Assembly (NCBI GenBank): GCA_029260155.1
Contig: JAJDDU010000359.1
Coordinates: 1-6,656, forward strand
Source: Phycisphaerae bacterium
GTDB lineage: Bacteria > Planctomycetota > Phycisphaerae > UBA1845
DNA length: 6,656 nucleotides
Reading direction: 5' to 3'
A program made the position numbers and the translations under genes. Shown one piece after another: positions 5,506 to 6,656 of this stretch (the stretch's first letter is position 1; each line of letters opens with the position of its first letter). The notes below the pieces were generated by a model. It searched no databases. It saw only the letters and a program-made list of their open reading frames with translations, and was not told the origin of the DNA.

Positions 5506-6656
5506 TTACGGTTGCGACTGCGAGGCCGATGGGTTGGACGTTTCGAGGTCCAGTGTTGCCCGTTGTTTCGTTTCGTACTCTACGATGAGGTCGGCGGGGT
5601 CGCCGACATAGACAAACTTTCGCAGGCCGGGCAGCGTCTCCTTCAGCGTCTGCAGTTGACGGCGCACCATGAAGAGACGCGGAGCGGCCTGATAAGCGGC
5701 CACGTCGGTCGAGAACGTACTCAGCTTGCTCTTGGCGATTGTGATCCCCTGCGCACTTACGGCGCGGGCCTCGGCGATCCTCTTGGCGGCGTCCCCACTG
5801 GTCGGCGCGATGCCGTTGGGCTTGTCGCCGAGAAGCAGCGCGTCGACGCGGTGTTTTGCCTCTTCTGAGGCGATGGCAGTCTCCGGCGATCGCGCGCGAT
5901 CCGCCTCGCCGGCAAGCCGGTCCATTTCCTGAATCGCCTCGTCGAGTTCTTCGGCGCGTCGGAGGCTTCCCGTCGCCAAGGTCAGGATGCGGCTGAAGGC
6001 GCCCTCGGCGTGCTCGATCGTTGCGGACTTATTGATTTCTGCGGCGATGACTTCCTGGTAGGCGGCAGCCACCTCGTCCTTTGCCGGTGGGTGCGCGTGT
6101 AGCCCGACCATAGTTATGGCGATGCCAACGCCGAGGTCGTTGCATCTTGATTGTAGTCGCTGTTTCATTTCGCGACTGAACGCGTCGCGGCCGCTGCCCA
6201 TCAAGAAAGCCGCATCGTGACCGGCTGCGTAATCGGAAAGCTCCTGATCGGCGATCGTATCAAGCACGCGCTCGGGCTGCTGGTAGCCGTAGAGGTAATC
6301 GTGCAAGTCGCTGATGTGGTACTCGACGTTGGCCGAGATCATCAAGAGGCTGACGCCTTCGCCGCTGTGGGATTCGCTTTCAGTGCGATCGGCCGTTGCG
6401 GCTGTTCCTGAGTCACCGGCGTCGATCTCGGGGTTGGCGACGATCAGGAGCATTCCCGAGACCAAATGGGCGTGCTCCTCGGTCCAGAGCACGGCGTGAC
6501 CCTGGGCATGCTCGTCGACAACTTCCTCTTCGTGCTCATGGGCATGCTCGCGTTTTTTCCACGATTCCTCGTGCTGGGTGCCGACGGTTGCGACCCGCAT
6601 GCGGTGCACCTGGGCGCGGACCACGCGATCAATCGGCCAGGGGTACTTGAGGCCGA
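5506..6656 (-). CDS. HflK-like SPFH protein with histidine-rich insertion, cut by the right window edge
   Basis: The frame is open from the right edge to TAA at 5506-5508, giving 382 residues; the N-terminus, with the expected membrane anchor, is outside. An internal GTG at 6624 should not be taken as the start, because the upstream codons read GLKYPWPIDR, the conserved proline-rich SPFH segment seen in the two neighbouring proteins. Numbering from that Gly, residues 11-26 continue the SPFH strand, 28-63 are a His/Glu-rich insertion with eight His in 36 residues, and 98-125 (GEGVSLLMISANVEYHISDL and on) return to the SPFH core. LGVGIAITMVGLHAHPPAKDEVAAAYQEV (174-202, in two parts: strand then helix start) is the end of the SPFH fold. 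From about 203 to 345 the sequence is mostly Ala/Glu helical, interrupted by a Gly/Pro/Asn stretch near 276-288. The subfamily with ALWT-EH between the strands is one I recall from HflK-like proteins of Planctomycetota and some proteobacteria. Role by family: partner of the HflC-like protein encoded next. Confidence 0.85.
   Translation of the reverse strand, partial: GLKYPWPIDRVVRAQVHRMRVATVGTQHEESWKKREHAHEHEEEVVDEHAQGHAVLWTEEHAHLVSGMLLIVANPEIDAGDSGTAATADRTESESHSGEGVSLLMISANVEYHISDLHDYLYGYQQPERVLDTIADQELSDYAAGHDAAFLMGSGRDAFSREMKQRLQSRCNDLGVGIAITMVGLHAHPPAKDEVAAAYQEVIAAEINKSATIEHAEGAFSRILTLATGSLRRAEELDEAIQEMDRLAGEADRARSPETAIASEEAKHRVDALLLGDKPNGIAPTSGDAAKRIAEARAVSAQGITIAKSKLSTFSTDVAAYQAAPRLFMVRRQLQTLKETLPGLRKFVYVGDPADLIVEYETKQRATLDLETSNPSASQSQP
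6466..6549 (-). repeat. Three-copy 36-base repeat encoding EHA(H/Q) motifs
   Basis: EHAH (residues 36-39), EHAQ (48-51) and EHAH (60-63) of the truncated HflK-like protein begin exactly 12 codons apart (6549, 6513, 6477). On the plus strand GGGCATGCTCG occurs at 6504-6514 and 6540-6550, and a one-base variant GGGCGTGCTC at 6468-6477. The intervening sequence differs, so this is either a decayed tandem duplication or a constrained motif. Confidence 0.65.

Noticed and set aside
6466..6549. The 36-base repeats as a possible CRISPR or regulatory iteron array
   Set aside because: Only about 11 bases are shared per copy, all copies fall in phase inside a coding frame, and spacing is a multiple of three. 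A protein-level repeat explains it better.
5506..6624. GTG at 6624 as the real start of the HflK-like gene
   Set aside because: Upstream in-frame codons to the edge encode the conserved PWPIDR segment of the SPFH fold, so the gene continues past the window.

Overview
This 6.66 kb window has high G+C and is almost fully coding. It carries one run of six genes, all on the minus strand, so transcription goes from the right edge to the left edge. No RNA gene, insertion sequence, CRISPR array or plausible terminator was seen. The gene content (several tandem SPFH/HflK-HflC-like proteins, an ABC-2 type exporter, and a membrane-anchored repeat-like protein with an aromatic conserved core) and the high-G+C codon use resemble what I know from Planctomycetota. 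That assignment is inference from family resemblance, not proof.

Layout in transcription order: (1) an HflK-like SPFH protein cut by the right edge (5506-6656), with a histidine-rich insertion; (2) an HflC-like SPFH protein (4541-5476); (3) a second HflK-like SPFH protein (3271-4533); (4) an ABC transporter ATPase with a long unusual C-terminal tail (2049-3242); (5) its ABC-2 type permease (674-2056), which overlaps the ATPase stop codon; (6) a single-span membrane protein with a TPR-like soluble part (1-638), cut by the left edge. Intergenic gaps are 29, 7, 28 (or 19), minus 8 (overlap) and 35 bases, which suggests one operon.

How the parts may work together: SPFH proteins of the HflK/HflC type form membrane-anchored oligomeric cages that, in Escherichia coli, surround and modulate the FtsH protease. 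Here two HflK-like proteins flank one HflC-like protein, and an exporter module follows at once. The simplest reading is a membrane-organisation or quality-control cluster co-expressed with an ABC exporter and an accessory membrane protein. A physical or functional link between the two halves is inference from gene order only.

The least ordinary signals are two in-protein periodicities: a 12-residue, 36-base repeat of an EHAH-type motif in the truncated HflK-like protein, and an [VI]I[ED]xL motif recurring at exactly 35-residue spacing in the disordered-looking tail of the ABC ATPase.
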